Shown here: in pieces, positions 7,983 through 16,735 of the stretch
Layout: every line of letters starts with the position of its first letter
How positions within the stretch are numbered: position 1 is the first letter of the stretch
Assembly: GCF_028610675.1 (NCBI RefSeq)
Contig: NZ_JAQQWS010000004.1
Span: forward strand, 62,001-126,000
DNA length: 64,000 bases
DNA from: Alkalihalobacillus pseudalcaliphilus
GTDB taxonomy: Bacteria; Bacillota; Bacilli; Bacillales; Bacillaceae_D
Direction: 5' to 3'
Program-made: the position numbers and the translations under genes
Notes under the pieces: generated by a model
What the model was told of the DNA's origin: nothing
What the model saw: only the letters and a program-made list of their open reading frames with translations
Databases searched by the model: none

Positions 7983-9068
7983 GTGACAAAATTAGATGAA
8001 ACATTAACAATGCTGAAAGATTTAACCGATGCCAATGGAATTCCTGGTCATGAAAAAGAAGCACGTGAGGTCATGACAAAATACATAGAGCCATTTGCAG
8101 ACTCCATTGAAACAGATAATCTTGGCTCACTTATTGCTAAAAAAGTGGGTGATGAGCAAGGCCCCAAAATTATGATTGCTGGACATTTGGATGAGATTGG
8201 GTTTATGGTTACAAGTATTGATGAAAAAGGTTACTTGAGCTTCCAGCCTGTTGGTGGCTGGTGGGAGCAAGTGATGCTAGCCCAACGAGTAACGATAATG
8301 ACAAAGGATGGATATGTACCGGGGGTTATCGGGTCCAAGCCTCCACATATTTTACCAGCAGAAGCTCGTAAGAAACCAGTAGAGAAAAAAGATATGTTTA
8401 TCGATATTGGTGCTACAAGTAAAGAGGAAGCCATGGAATTTGGGGTACGTCCTGGTGATTCTGTTGTACCAGTCTGTGAATTTACTGTTATGAAAAATGA
8501 GAAACTTCTAATGGCAAAAGCATGGGATAACCGTATAGGGTGTGCGATTGCTATTGATGTGTTAAAGAATCTTCAAGGTGTAGATCATCCAAACACAGTC
8601 TATGGTGTTGGGACGATACAAGAAGAGGTAGGTTTACGCGGAGCAAGAACATCTGCTAATCAAATTCAACCTGATATTGGCTTTGGTGTAGACGTTGGGA
8701 TCGCCGGCGATACACCTGGAGTGACAAAGAAGGATGCACTAGCTAAATTGGGTGATGGCCCACAAATTGTATTATATGATGCCTCAATGATTGGACATAA
8801 AGGTGTTCGAGATTTTGTTGTCAAAGTGGCAGAGGAGAATGAAATTCCATTCCAATATGATTTAATGCCTGGTGGAGGAACGGATTCTGGTGCGATACAT
8901 TTAACCGCCAATGGAGTCCCTGCATTATCAATTACGATCCCTACACGTTATATTCATACACATGCAGGCATCTTGCACCGTGATGATTATGAGAATACAG
9001 TCAAACTCATTACAGAAGTCATCAAGAAATTAGATAAGGATGCTGTTCAAGCTATTACATTTGATTAA
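7983..9068 (+). CDS. ysdC: M42 family metallo-aminopeptidase (YsdC-like)
   Basis: A 361-residue cytoplasmic peptidase of the M42 (glutamyl aminopeptidase/deblocking) family, at family length. Two-metal ligands and catalytic residues are visible: AGHLDEIGFM (~67), AWDNRIGCA (~181), QEEVGLRGA (~213, catalytic Glu), DVGIAGDTPG (~235) and THAGILHRDD (~324). It trims N-terminal residues from peptides; some relatives were once annotated as endoglucanases. Start is GTG 7983 after GGAGGAGG. B. subtilis ysdC has the same neighbourhood. Confidence 0.9.
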   Translation: MTKLDETLTMLKDLTDANGIPGHEKEAREVMTKYIEPFADSIETDNLGSLIAKKVGDEQGPKIMIAGHLDEIGFMVTSIDEKGYLSFQPVGGWWEQVMLAQRVTIMTKDGYVPGVIGSKPPHILPAEARKKPVEKKDMFIDIGATSKEEAMEFGVRPGDSVVPVCEFTVMKNEKLLMAKAWDNRIGCAIAIDVLKNLQGVDHPNTVYGVGTIQEEVGLRGARTSANQIQPDIGFGVDVGIAGDTPGVTKKDALAKLGDGPQIVLYDASMIGHKGVRDFVVKVAEENEIPFQYDLMPGGGTDSGAIHLTANGVPALSITIPTRYIHTHAGILHRDDYENTVKLITEVIKKLDKDAVQAITFD

Positions 9069-9074
9069 TCGTGC

Positions 9075-9103
9075 AAAGCCCCTGTAACTTCAGGGGCTTT
9101 TTA
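9075..9103 (+). terminator. Terminator of the M42 peptidase gene
   Basis: AAGCCCCTG / CAGGGGCTT with loop TAACTT and a T tail, just after the stop codon. Confidence 0.92.
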
Positions 9104-9287
9104 TGATGGCGCGATATCTGTACAACCTTCTTCTCATAAATGACCGAACCTATTGAAGCGTTTACTAACTTAGACGACGCTCTAAAACATATTAAAAAGA
9201 ACTATATTTTTTCTCGGAATTATAAAGAAATAGTCTAAATTATATGTTAAATTAGTAGTAGGAATCATGGATTAGGGAGGGTTTTCT

Positions 9288-9791
9288 GTGAAGAAGGTCT
9301 TGCTTGTGACAAGTGCAATCATCTTTTTTATATTAATTAGTGTCATTTTTGTAGAGAAAAGCAACCATATTACATTAGACTCCGTGGTTGAATCTCAAGC
9401 TACTTTATTAGATAAAAGTGGCCATGTATCAAGTGTTGAAGTTTATAAGACAAGTGATGATGGAATTTCTTATATTTCCATTCTTGAACAAAAAGATGAA
9501 GTAGAAGAATTTTTGTCTTTATTTGACCAAACTAATCTTAGAAAAATATCTCCAATAGAAAATCCTGTGTCTGACAGTATGTTTACGTTTGTCCTTAATT
9601 ATGAGATGGCAACCTCTCAAATGACCTCTGATGTTTCCTTTTTTTTCATCAATGAAGATTATATGTTTGCTGCACATAATCAAGATTATAAAGTGGTAAA
9701 TAATAATTTATTATATGACTACCTTTCTGACCATCCCTTCAAGTGGGAGAGTGTGATTGAACATACCAGTAGTCAATTAATCAATGACTAA
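9288..9791 (+). CDS. Membrane-anchored or secreted protein of unknown function
   Basis: A 167-residue protein with one N-terminal hydrophobic segment (residues ~4-22; signal anchor or signal peptide) followed by an acidic outer domain with no cysteines. I recognise no family. The start is GTG 9288, eight bases after TAGGGAGGG. No close neighbour suggests a role: the M42 peptidase ends with a terminator upstream, and the next gene starts ~130 bases downstream and also encodes a membrane protein. Confidence 0.6.
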   Translation: MKKVLLVTSAIIFFILISVIFVEKSNHITLDSVVESQATLLDKSGHVSSVEVYKTSDDGISYISILEQKDEVEEFLSLFDQTNLRKISPIENPVSDSMFTFVLNYEMATSQMTSDVSFFFINEDYMFAAHNQDYKVVNNNLLYDYLSDHPFKWESVIEHTSSQLIND

Positions 9792-9925
9792 TTTGTAATA
9801 ATTCGTTAAAAATCTAAAAAAGTTGTAAAAAGATTGAAATATGATTAAAAAACAATCGTAAACTTCTTCATGTACGATAATAGAGAGTTAATTGGATTGT
9901 GTTATGTCGTGAAGGAGGGTGGCGT

Positions 9926-10249
9926 ATGGTTACATTGGAATGGAGTATTGTAATCTTGTTCCTACTTCTTGTGGTTCTTAGTATTTTTTCTTATGCGAAA
10001 GTGTTAAGAAAAATTGATAAGGTTGAGGAGAAGAGTACCATTTTATCTAGTTCTTATAAATATGCGTATTTTACAATTGTGCTGATTTTGTTGCTGGTAA
10101 TAGTTTATCAATTGATTTTTAATCAACAAGATATTTCCTATTTGTTTATTTGTATCATGACTGGCTTTATGGTAATACTGGTTCATATTTGGACAGTCAT
10201 TGTAAAAGGTAATAAGATTAACTCGGGGTGTAAGGAACAAAATATATAA
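9926..10249 (+). CDS. Small membrane protein of unknown function
   Basis: A 107-residue protein with three hydrophobic segments (about residues 5-25, 48-66 and 70-92). The short loop between the first two is charged (KVLRKIDKVEEK). ATG 9926 fits GGAGGG at 9914-9919; the upstream in-frame start at 9899 would place the RBS inside the gene. I recognise no family. A G-U-rich hairpin terminator follows. Confidence 0.55.
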   Translation: MVTLEWSIVILFLLLVVLSIFSYAKVLRKIDKVEEKSTILSSSYKYAYFTIVLILLLVIVYQLIFNQQDISYLFICIMTGFMVILVHIWTVIVKGNKINSGCKEQNI

Positions 10250-10254
10250 AGGAG

Positions 10255-10283
10255 GTTGCCGACGATTCGTTGGTGGCTTTTTT
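10255..10283 (+). terminator. Terminator after the small membrane protein gene
   Basis: GTTGCCGACG pairs through all ten positions (with G-T pairs) with CGTTGGTGGC around loop ATT, followed by six T. Confidence 0.75.
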
Positions 10284-10340
10284 ATATGGTTCAGTATAAT
10301 GAAGGGAGGATGAAGATTAGCTGAAGGGCACCGTCAACAC

Positions 10341-10366
10341 TGAGTCTCGGGGTTGCGAGCTGAAAA
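10341..10366 (+). repeat. Solitary half unit of the 51-bp repeat family
   Basis: GAGTCTCGGGGTTGCGAGC followed by TGAAAA matches the first half of the repeat unit arrayed at 25.1 and 38.2 kb (GAATCGCGGGGTTGCGAGC then GGAAAA). Confidence 0.6.
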
Positions 10367-10395
10367 GTGTTTAGCACATGGTACAAACAGTTGCA

Positions 10396-10429
10396 AAACA
10401 AAAAGCGACGGCTTTTCGTCTCGTCGCTT
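10396..10429 (-). terminator. Terminator of sspI
   Basis: On the minus strand AAGCGACG and CGTCGCTT form a stem followed by TTTTGTTTTG, directly after sspI. Confidence 0.85.
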
Positions 10430-10436
10430 AGCATGT

Positions 10437-10643
10437 TTATTGTAATCCTGCACTAATTTGTTGGCAGAGTTCGTCTTTTTGATGTTCGTTTGCTTGCTGC
10501 CAATACACTTCAAAAAGTACTCCTAAACCTGGTAGCATTTTTTCTTCCCCTTTTTGGATCGCATCTTGAATCGTTGCCTCGACATCAGCTTCTGAGCTTC
10601 CTTTAATATTTGCCATAATTGCACCACGTAAATTAAAACTCAT
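10437..10643 (-). CDS. sspI: Small acid-soluble spore protein I
   Basis: A 68-residue protein matching the minor spore protein SspI: MSFNLRGAIMANIKG at the N-terminus, then QKGEEKMLPGLGVLFEVYWQ, the most conserved stretch. SspI is made in the forespore late in sporulation. In B. subtilis sspI is transcribed by sigma-G and lies beside ysgA; here too it is divergent from ysgA. RBS AAAGGAG precedes the ATG. Confidence 0.92.
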   Translation of the reverse strand: MSFNLRGAIMANIKGSSEADVEATIQDAIQKGEEKMLPGLGVLFEVYWQQANEHQKDELCQQISAGLQ

Positions 10644-10763
10644 CGTTTATCTCCTTTCCAAATCGTTTAATGAAACTGCATACATAGTTTAACCAAAGAA
10701 AGCTGGATTATGTCTTTAAAAATCGGTATGATGTGTAAAGAGAAACTAAAGGAGTTAAGTAAA

Positions 10764-11528
10764 ATGAAACGAATTGAATCGGCAAAAAATCCACAAATTA
10801 AACAGTGGAAAAAGCTACAAACAAAGAAAGGTCGCGAACAAACAGGATTATTTATTATAGAAGGTGCTCATTTAGTCGAAGAAGCGGCTAAAGCACAAAT
10901 GAAATTTGAAGCCCTTTTAATCACGGATGAGTCCCAGTTAGATAAGCGTTGGAATATGGATAAACGTCATGTATATATCGTAAACGGGACAGTTATAAAA
11001 GAATTAAGTGAGACAGATAGCCCTCAAGGTTTAGTGGCAATTGTACAAATGAGAGCTCTGTCTCAGAATATTGCTGCTAGGGGTCAGTGGCTTCTTATCG
11101 ACCGTGTTCAAGATCCTGGAAATATCGGGACGATGATTAGGACGGCAGAAGCTTGTGGATTAACGGGGGTTATTTTAGGGCAAGGTAGTGTCGATTTATA
11201 TAATGGAAAAGTGATTCGAGCAACGCAAGGAGCAGCTTTTCATATTCCTGTCATCAAAGCAGACTTACTACAAGTGATTGATGAATTCCAAGCTAATAAT
11301 ATACCTGTTTTCGGTACAGCCTTTGAAGACGCCACCTCTTTTCGTGACATTGAGGAACAAGCACAATTTGCTTTAGTTGTTGGTAATGAAGGACAAGGGG
11401 TAGCAAAGGATATTTTATCAAAATGTAAGCAAAACCTTTATATCCCGATTATTGGACAAGCCGAGTCCTTAAATGTAGCAGTGGCTTCTGGAATATTAAT
11501 GTATGCTTTAAAACCAACTCGTCAATAA
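10764..11528 (+). CDS. ysgA: TrmH/SpoU-family RNA 2'-O-methyltransferase
   Basis: A 254-residue SPOUT-class enzyme predicted to methylate ribose in rRNA or tRNA using S-adenosylmethionine. The N-terminal substrate-binding domain starts RIESAKNPQIKQWKKL. The three SpoU motifs are IDRVQDPGNIGTMIRTAEA (~112-130, motif 1), LVVGNEGQGV (~210, motif 2) and IPIIGQAESLNVAVA (~230, motif 3). ATG 10764 has AAAGGAG at the right distance; the longer frame from 10710 lacks an RBS. B. subtilis ysgA lies in the same place. The exact RNA target is not known from sequence. Confidence 0.9.
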   Translation: MKRIESAKNPQIKQWKKLQTKKGREQTGLFIIEGAHLVEEAAKAQMKFEALLITDESQLDKRWNMDKRHVYIVNGTVIKELSETDSPQGLVAIVQMRALSQNIAARGQWLLIDRVQDPGNIGTMIRTAEACGLTGVILGQGSVDLYNGKVIRATQGAAFHIPVIKADLLQVIDEFQANNIPVFGTAFEDATSFRDIEEQAQFALVVGNEGQGVAKDILSKCKQNLYIPIIGQAESLNVAVASGILMYALKPTRQ

Positions 11529-11554
11529 TGATCGAGAAAGGCTTAAATTAGTCT

Positions 11555-11584
11555 TGCCAGGTATAAAAAGTTTCACTATAATAG
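11555..11584 (+). promoter_or_regulatory. Promoter of the pheST T-box leader
   Basis: TTGCCA at 11555-11560, a 17-base spacer and a TATAAT-like hexamer precede the T-box by about 20 bases. Confidence 0.6.
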
Positions 11585-11599
11585 AAATCAATTGAAAAT

Positions 11600-11862
11600 A
11601 GCAAAATGTGTTGAAGGAGAGTAGTATGTAAACCACTGCCTTTAAGGGAAGGGATGTCATAGACTGAGAGCATGCCTAAGGTAAGAGATACTGAATTCAC
11701 TCTGGAGCAGACACTGGAAGATAAGCTTAAGCTTATTAAGGTGTTTCGGATAAGTAATTCGTTAACGAAATGAAGTGTATAAGCGTATTAGAGGTGCTTA
11801 TAAATAAGGGTGGTACCGCGAGCCATCGTCCCTTTCTTTTTGGGGGATGATGGCTTTTTTGT
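11600..11862 (+). ncRNA. T-box riboswitch (phenylalanine) of pheST
   Basis: A leader of ~260 bases with the conserved antiterminator sequence AGGGTGGTACCGCG at 11807-11820, followed by a terminator. The likely specifier codon is TTC (Phe) at 11696-11698 in GATACTGAATTCACT. Uncharged tRNA-Phe would pair with the specifier and the T-box bulge and allow read-through into pheS. The specifier is identified by position in the Stem I loop and by the downstream genes. Confidence 0.92.
11821..11860 (+). terminator. T-box-controlled terminator before pheS
   Basis: AGCCATCGTCCC pairs with GGGGATGATGGCT and is followed by six T. The 5' arm lies directly after the T-box, as expected for mutually exclusive folding. 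Confidence 0.9.
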
Positions 11863-11944
11863 GTTGAAAAGTAACAAGCGGGTTCGAAAAAAACGAATAT
11901 GTGCTATGAAGAGGTGTCGCGAATTTAGCGTCGAACAATAGTAT

Positions 11945-12103
11945 TCGCTTTTGAACAAACGGACTACGCTTTATAACTAATCTAGCTACGTCCGTTAAAA
12001 GCTCGAGAAAAATCGAACAGCTTTCAGAAGATAAAAAGAATCTTCTGAAGCTGTCCTGTATTTTTTCTCGCTTTTGAACAAACGGACTACGCTTTATAAC
12101 TAA
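11945..12103 (+). repeat. 36-bp direct repeat pair in the pheST leader
   Basis: A 36-base sequence beginning TCGCTTTTGAACAAACGG occurs at 11945-11980 and 12068-12103. Between the copies lie a second copy of part of the sequence in inverted form (AACGGAC / GTCCGTT) and a strong hairpin at 12018-12055 (CAGCTTTCAGAAGAT / ATCTTCTGAAGCTG). The hairpin is followed by a T-rich stretch and could act as a second terminator. The second repeat copy ends directly before the pheS ribosome-binding site (AAAGGAG). Confidence 0.85.
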
Positions 12104-12118
12104 AGGAGTGTTGAAAAC

Positions 12119-13153
12119 ATGCGTGAGCGTTTAGAAGAGCTACGTGAGGAAGCTTTGGCAAAAGTGGCTGAAGCGACAGACAAAAAGGCTTTACAAGATG
12201 TAAGAGTATCATATTTAGGGAAAAAAGGACCTATCACAGAAGTACTTAGGGGAATGGGGAAATTATCAGCAGAAGAAAGACCTGTTATCGGTCAAGTTGC
12301 GAATGAAGTACGTGATGCAATTAAAGAAGCGGTCAACCAAAAAGAAGAGTCATTCGATTTAGCTGAAGTAGAACAAAAGCTGGCAGCAGAAACTATAGAT
12401 GTGACGTTACCAGGTCGTCCTATTTTAAAAGGGACTATGCATCCTCTGACTGCTGTTGTAGAAGAAGTTGAAGACGCATTTATTGGGTTAGGATTCTCTG
12501 TAGCAGAAGGACCAGAAGTTGAAGTAGACTATTACAATTTTGAGGCATTGAACTTACCGAAAAACCATCCAGCCCGAGACATGCAGGATTCTTTTTATTT
12601 TACAGATGAATTATTACTAAGAACTCACACGTCACCTGTTCAAGCAAGAACGATGGAAAAGCATGAGGGTAAAGGTCCAGTCAAAGTAATTTGCCCAGGT
12701 AAAGTATTCCGACGCGATGACGATGATGCAACGCACTCCCATCAATTTATGCAAATTGAAGGCCTTTATGTCGATGAAAATGTACGCATGAGTGACTTAA
12801 AAGGTGTCTTAGATTCGTTTGTTAAATCATTTTTTGGAAGTGACCGTGAAATTCGTTTAAGACCAAGCTACTTCCCATTTACAGAGCCATCAGTCGAGGT
12901 AGATGTATCTTGTGGTATGTGTAACGGTAAAGGCTGTCGTATATGTAAACATACTGGTTGGATCGAAGTACTCGGTGCTGGAATGGTGCATCCGCGTGTC
13001 CTTGAAATGAGTGGTTTTGATTCGAAAAAATATAGTGGCTTTGCCTTTGGTATGGGGGTTGAACGATTAGCGATGCTTAAGTATGACATCGATGATATCC
13101 GTCATTTTTACACAAATGACATGAGATTTTTAGCCCAATTCAAAGGTATATAA
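12119..13153 (+). CDS. pheS: Phenylalanyl-tRNA synthetase alpha subunit
   Basis: The 344-residue catalytic subunit of the alpha2-beta2 enzyme. The N-terminal coiled-coil arm (residues ~1-85) is followed by the class II core, with motif 2 around VFRRDDDDATHSHQFMQIEG and motif 3 in FAFGMGVERLAMLKYDIDDIR. A Cys cluster (CGMCNGKGCRICKHTGW) matches the family insertion. Length is normal. It starts at ATG 12119 after AAAGGAG, under the T-box, and pheT follows 11 bases later. Confidence 0.97.
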   Translation: MRERLEELREEALAKVAEATDKKALQDVRVSYLGKKGPITEVLRGMGKLSAEERPVIGQVANEVRDAIKEAVNQKEESFDLAEVEQKLAAETIDVTLPGRPILKGTMHPLTAVVEEVEDAFIGLGFSVAEGPEVEVDYYNFEALNLPKNHPARDMQDSFYFTDELLLRTHTSPVQARTMEKHEGKGPVKVICPGKVFRRDDDDATHSHQFMQIEGLYVDENVRMSDLKGVLDSFVKSFFGSDREIRLRPSYFPFTEPSVEVDVSCGMCNGKGCRICKHTGWIEVLGAGMVHPRVLEMSGFDSKKYSGFAFGMGVERLAMLKYDIDDIRHFYTNDMRFLAQFKGI

Positions 13154-13164
13154 GGAGGAGAACA

Positions 13165-15585
13165 ATGCTAGTATCATATAAATGGTTACAGGAATATGTG
13201 GATCTCTCCGAGCTAAAAGCTTCGGAAATTGCAGAAAAGATGACACGTGGTGGTATCGAAATTGATTTTATCCATGAATTAAATAAAGGTGTAAGTGGAA
13301 TTGTTGTTGGGTATGTTCAAGAATGCAAACAACACCCCAATGCCGATAAATTAAATGTTTGTAAAGTAGATATAGGTGAAGAGATCGTACAAATTGTTTG
13401 TGGAGCACCAAATGTTGCGGCGGGTCAACATGTTATTGTCGCCAAGGTAGGGGCTGTATTACCTGGTAATTTTAAAATTAAAAAGGCAAAATTACGTGGT
13501 GAAGTCTCCATGGGCATGATTTGTTCCTTACAAGAGCTGGGTATCGATAGCAAACTTGTACAAAAGGAATACGCAGAAGGAATTTATACGTTTAGTGATG
13601 AGGTGCCGGTTGGATCAGATGCACTACCTCACTTGAATCTAGATGATCATGTTTTAGAGCTAGATTTAACACCGAATCGCTCCGATTGTTTAAATATGCT
13701 GGGAGTAGCTTATGAAGTCTCTTCTTTATACAGTTTGCCAATTCAACTACCACAAGTACAACTAGATGTAAAAGAGGTTCAAAATAAGTCAGAACATGTT
13801 TCCGTTCAAATTGAAGATGAAGTGGCCAACCCTTACTATGGAGCCATTGTGATTAAGGATGTTCAAGTAGCTCCTTCACCATTATGGTTACAAAATCGTT
13901 TGATGGCAGCGGGAATCCGTCCTATAAGTAATGTTGTTGATGTTACCAATTATGTATTACTTGAATACGGCCAGCCATTACATGCGTTTGATTATGAGCG
14001 TTTTGGATCAACATCAGTTGTAACACGTAAAGCCAAAAAAGGAGAAACGATGCTTTCATTAGATGGTGTTGAGAGAACATTAACTGAAGATCATCTTGTG
14101 ATTACGAATGGTGAAGAACCGATGGCGATTGCTGGAGTCATGGGTGGGGAAAAATCTGAGGTTCAAGAAGATACGAAAAATATCTTATTAGAAGCAGCTT
14201 ATTTTGACCCTAGCAATATTAGAAAAACATCTCGTGAATTAGGATTACGAAGTGATTCAAGTGCTCGTTTTGAAAAAGGAGTAGATGTAAAAAGAACCCG
14301 TGCAGCAGCGAAACGAGCGGCGGAACTTATTCAACAACTTGCTGGTGGAGAAATAGCGAACGAATTAGTTGAGGTCGATCATTTAATTATTGAAGAGCCG
14401 TCAATTCAATTAGAGCTAAATGAATTAAATAAGCGTTTAGGGTTAATGGTTACACAAGCAGAAGTTGTGAATATCTTCAAACAACTTCGATTTGAATTTG
14501 AATTACATGGTGATACCTTTATTGTTACTGGTCCGACGAGACGTCAAGATATCCAAATTGCGGAGGATTTGTATGAAGAGGTTGCTCGTATTTATGGATA
14601 TGATAATATCCCTACGACTTTGCCAGAGGGAGCGACTATTCAAGGTCATTTAACGGATTATCAAATCAAACGCCGTAAAGTCCGTCGCTATTTACAAGGG
14701 GCGGGTTTAAATGAAGTTTTAACCTACTCCTTGACAAGCCCGGAAAAAGCCAAAGGTTTTGCTATGGATGTACCAATGCATCAAGTGCGACTCGCAATGC
14801 CTATGAGTGAAGAGCGTAGTACGATGAGAACAAGCTTAATCCCTCATTTATTTGATGTCATTCGTTATAATTTAAATCGAAAAAATGATCAGGTCGCTGT
14901 TTTTGAAATTGGTTCTGTATTCAATACCGATGAACAAGTATTATCGAAACAACCAACCGAGCAAGAGATGATCGCTTTTGCTATAACAGGCCTATGGGAA
15001 GAGCATAGCTGGCAAGGTGAGAAAAAAGCCGTTGATTTTTACGTGTTAAAAGGGATTGTTGAAGGTCTTTTGACAGAGTTGGGGTTAGCTGGTAGCTTAA
15101 CTTTCAGCCAAGGAACAAAACCAGGAATGCATCCAGGCCGTACAGCTATTTTAGCTTTAAATGGTCAAGAAATAGGTTATGTTGGCCAAGTTCATCCTCA
15201 AACTGAAAAGGATGAGGATCTAAAAGCTACTTATTTAGGGCAATTGGATTTACTTCATTTATTATCAATAGCCGTTGAAAGTGTCACATATGAGCAGTTG
15301 CCAAGGTTCCCAGCCATGGTTCGTGATATTGCCTTAGTTGTGAATAAGGAAGTACCAGCGGGTCAATTAGAGCAAACGATCATTTCTACAGGTGGCGAGT
15401 TACTAAAGTCAGTCAGACTCTTTGATTTGTATGAAGGAGAGCATTTAGAGGAAGGGAAAAAATCATTAGCTTTCTCACTCACATATCTTGATCCGGAACG
15501 CACGTTAACCGATGAAGAAGTTACAAATCAACATGAACAAGTTCTAGCAGCACTTGCCGAACAAGGAGCAACTTTACGTTCGTAA
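13165..15585 (+). CDS. pheT: Phenylalanyl-tRNA synthetase beta subunit
   Basis: An 806-residue beta subunit of normal length. The order is an N-terminal tRNA-binding (EMAP-like) domain (residues ~40-150), then B3/B4 editing domain (VVDVTNYVLLEYGQPLHAFD, ~255-275), B5 domain, catalytic-like domain (~480-680), and C-terminal ferredoxin-fold anticodon-binding domain (FPAMVRDIALVV onward, ~715-806). It edits misacylated Tyr-tRNA-Phe and binds the anticodon. RBS AAGGAGGAG precedes ATG 13165. In B. subtilis rnhC follows; here it does not. Confidence 0.97.
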   Translation: MLVSYKWLQEYVDLSELKASEIAEKMTRGGIEIDFIHELNKGVSGIVVGYVQECKQHPNADKLNVCKVDIGEEIVQIVCGAPNVAAGQHVIVAKVGAVLPGNFKIKKAKLRGEVSMGMICSLQELGIDSKLVQKEYAEGIYTFSDEVPVGSDALPHLNLDDHVLELDLTPNRSDCLNMLGVAYEVSSLYSLPIQLPQVQLDVKEVQNKSEHVSVQIEDEVANPYYGAIVIKDVQVAPSPLWLQNRLMAAGIRPISNVVDVTNYVLLEYGQPLHAFDYERFGSTSVVTRKAKKGETMLSLDGVERTLTEDHLVITNGEEPMAIAGVMGGEKSEVQEDTKNILLEAAYFDPSNIRKTSRELGLRSDSSARFEKGVDVKRTRAAAKRAAELIQQLAGGEIANELVEVDHLIIEEPSIQLELNELNKRLGLMVTQAEVVNIFKQLRFEFELHGDTFIVTGPTRRQDIQIAEDLYEEVARIYGYDNIPTTLPEGATIQGHLTDYQIKRRKVRRYLQGAGLNEVLTYSLTSPEKAKGFAMDVPMHQVRLAMPMSEERSTMRTSLIPHLFDVIRYNLNRKNDQVAVFEIGSVFNTDEQVLSKQPTEQEMIAFAITGLWEEHSWQGEKKAVDFYVLKGIVEGLLTELGLAGSLTFSQGTKPGMHPGRTAILALNGQEIGYVGQVHPQTEKDEDLKATYLGQLDLLHLLSIAVESVTYEQLPRFPAMVRDIALVVNKEVPAGQLEQTIISTGGELLKSVRLFDLYEGEHLEEGKKSLAFSLTYLDPERTLTDEEVTNQHEQVLAALAEQGATLRS

Positions 15586-15620
15586 AAGCTAACTATTAGT
15601 GCAGATGCAGTCGAAAACCG

Positions 15621-15653
15621 AGAGTAACGCCAAGGTGCGTTACTCTTTTTTTT
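15621..15653 (+). terminator. Terminator of pheST
   Basis: GAGTAACGC / GCGTTACTC with loop CAAGGT and eight T. Confidence 0.95.
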
Positions 15654-15703
15654 GGAACCAATATACTAGTAGTAACGTAGTAATAAGGGGGAGTGGAGAA
15701 AGA

Positions 15704-16270
15704 ATGAAAATATTTACATACTTATTTAAGCTACCACGAATTGTTCATATATTATTTATCATGTTGATATTCTGGTTTATAAGTAATGCTTTATATGCCA
15801 TGGGGGAGTCAGGGCAAATGCTCTCATTCATATTTTATAATTTAATCCTCTTCCATTTTTTCTTTTTTCTTTTTTTATTGATGAGCGTTTCCCTTCTGTT
15901 AATAAATATCTATTACCTCATAACGAAAAAAGCCAACAAACCGGTTAAAATGATGTTAACTTCGATTCCTTTACTCCTTTTATTTAGTTTATTTACGATA
16001 GGTTTCTGGGGAGACGGCGTTGATGAAATAAAGGATGTTTTTCATTATGTCAAGGGAAATATGACGGAAGAACAGGCGACGGTTACTGATATTCAGCAAT
16101 CTTCATCAAAGCTCAGGGGGAAATTTGATGAATATACATTAACGGATGGAACCATACTCTCTGCTTACAAAAGAGGTGTATATCAGGAGCAGGTCCAGAT
16201 TGGCGAGGTGTTTATATTTCGATATTTACCAGAAACCAAAACTATTTTAAGTATGAAAAAAGTTGAATAA
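15704..16270 (+). CDS. Membrane protein of unknown function
   Basis: A 188-residue protein with about four hydrophobic segments in the first 115 residues (about 15-33, 42-62, 64-80 and 92-110; several are Phe-rich) and a ~75-residue C-terminal soluble domain. The tail (EEQATVTDIQQSSSKLRGKFDEYTLTDG ... FRYLPETKTILSMKK, given in parts) looks like a small beta-barrel. ATG 15704 is chosen because GGGGGAGTGGAG precedes it; the longer frame from 15599 starts inside the terminator. It occupies the place where B. subtilis has rnhC. No family is recognised. Confidence 0.6.
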   Translation: MKIFTYLFKLPRIVHILFIMLIFWFISNALYAMGESGQMLSFIFYNLILFHFFFFLFLLMSVSLLLINIYYLITKKANKPVKMMLTSIPLLLLFSLFTIGFWGDGVDEIKDVFHYVKGNMTEEQATVTDIQQSSSKLRGKFDEYTLTDGTILSAYKRGVYQEQVQIGEVFIFRYLPETKTILSMKKVE

Positions 16271-16447
16271 TTGATTGAATGGTATAGAGAGCCACCCGTC
16301 ATTCCTCATAAAACTTACGAAGAAAGTCATAAGAAATTGTAATCAACAACTTGATATTTTCTTTACGGTAGCTTCATGATATGATAGAAGTTAGTTTTGA
16401 AGAATTTATTTATTTTGACTAGAGTCGTTGAGACAGGAGGCATTGTG

Positions 16448-16735
16448 GTGGCAGATGAAAAAAAGAAACAACGGACAACGGTATCGATCTATGGTCAACC
16501 TTATACCGTTGTTGGTAACGAGCCGCCATCTCATGTAAAAGAAGTGGCTCAGCATGTCGATCAAAAGATGCGAGAAATTAAAAAGAGAAACCCTTATTTA
16601 GATACAACGAGACTAGCTGTATTAACTGCAGTGAATGTCGTTGATGAATATAAGAAATTGGAAAAAGAGCACAAAGCTTTACTGGAAAAGCAAAGTAATC
16701 AACACAGTGCTTTAGGAGAGGACTCAGATGCTTAG
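16448..16735 (+). CDS. zapA: Cell division protein ZapA
   Basis: A 95-residue protein that bundles FtsZ filaments at the division site. The N-terminal half matches ZapA: TTVSIYGQPYTVVG, then VKEVAQHVDQKMREI and LDTTRLAVLTAVNVVDEY. The C-terminal half is a coiled coil. The start is uncertain between GTG 16445 and GTG 16448; CAGGAGG at 16434-16440 favours 16448. A longer frame from TTG 16397 has no RBS. Its end overlaps the start of cvpA by 8 bases, so the two are translationally coupled. Confidence 0.92.
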   Translation: MADEKKKQRTTVSIYGQPYTVVGNEPPSHVKEVAQHVDQKMREIKKRNPYLDTTRLAVLTAVNVVDEYKKLEKEHKALLEKQSNQHSALGEDSDA

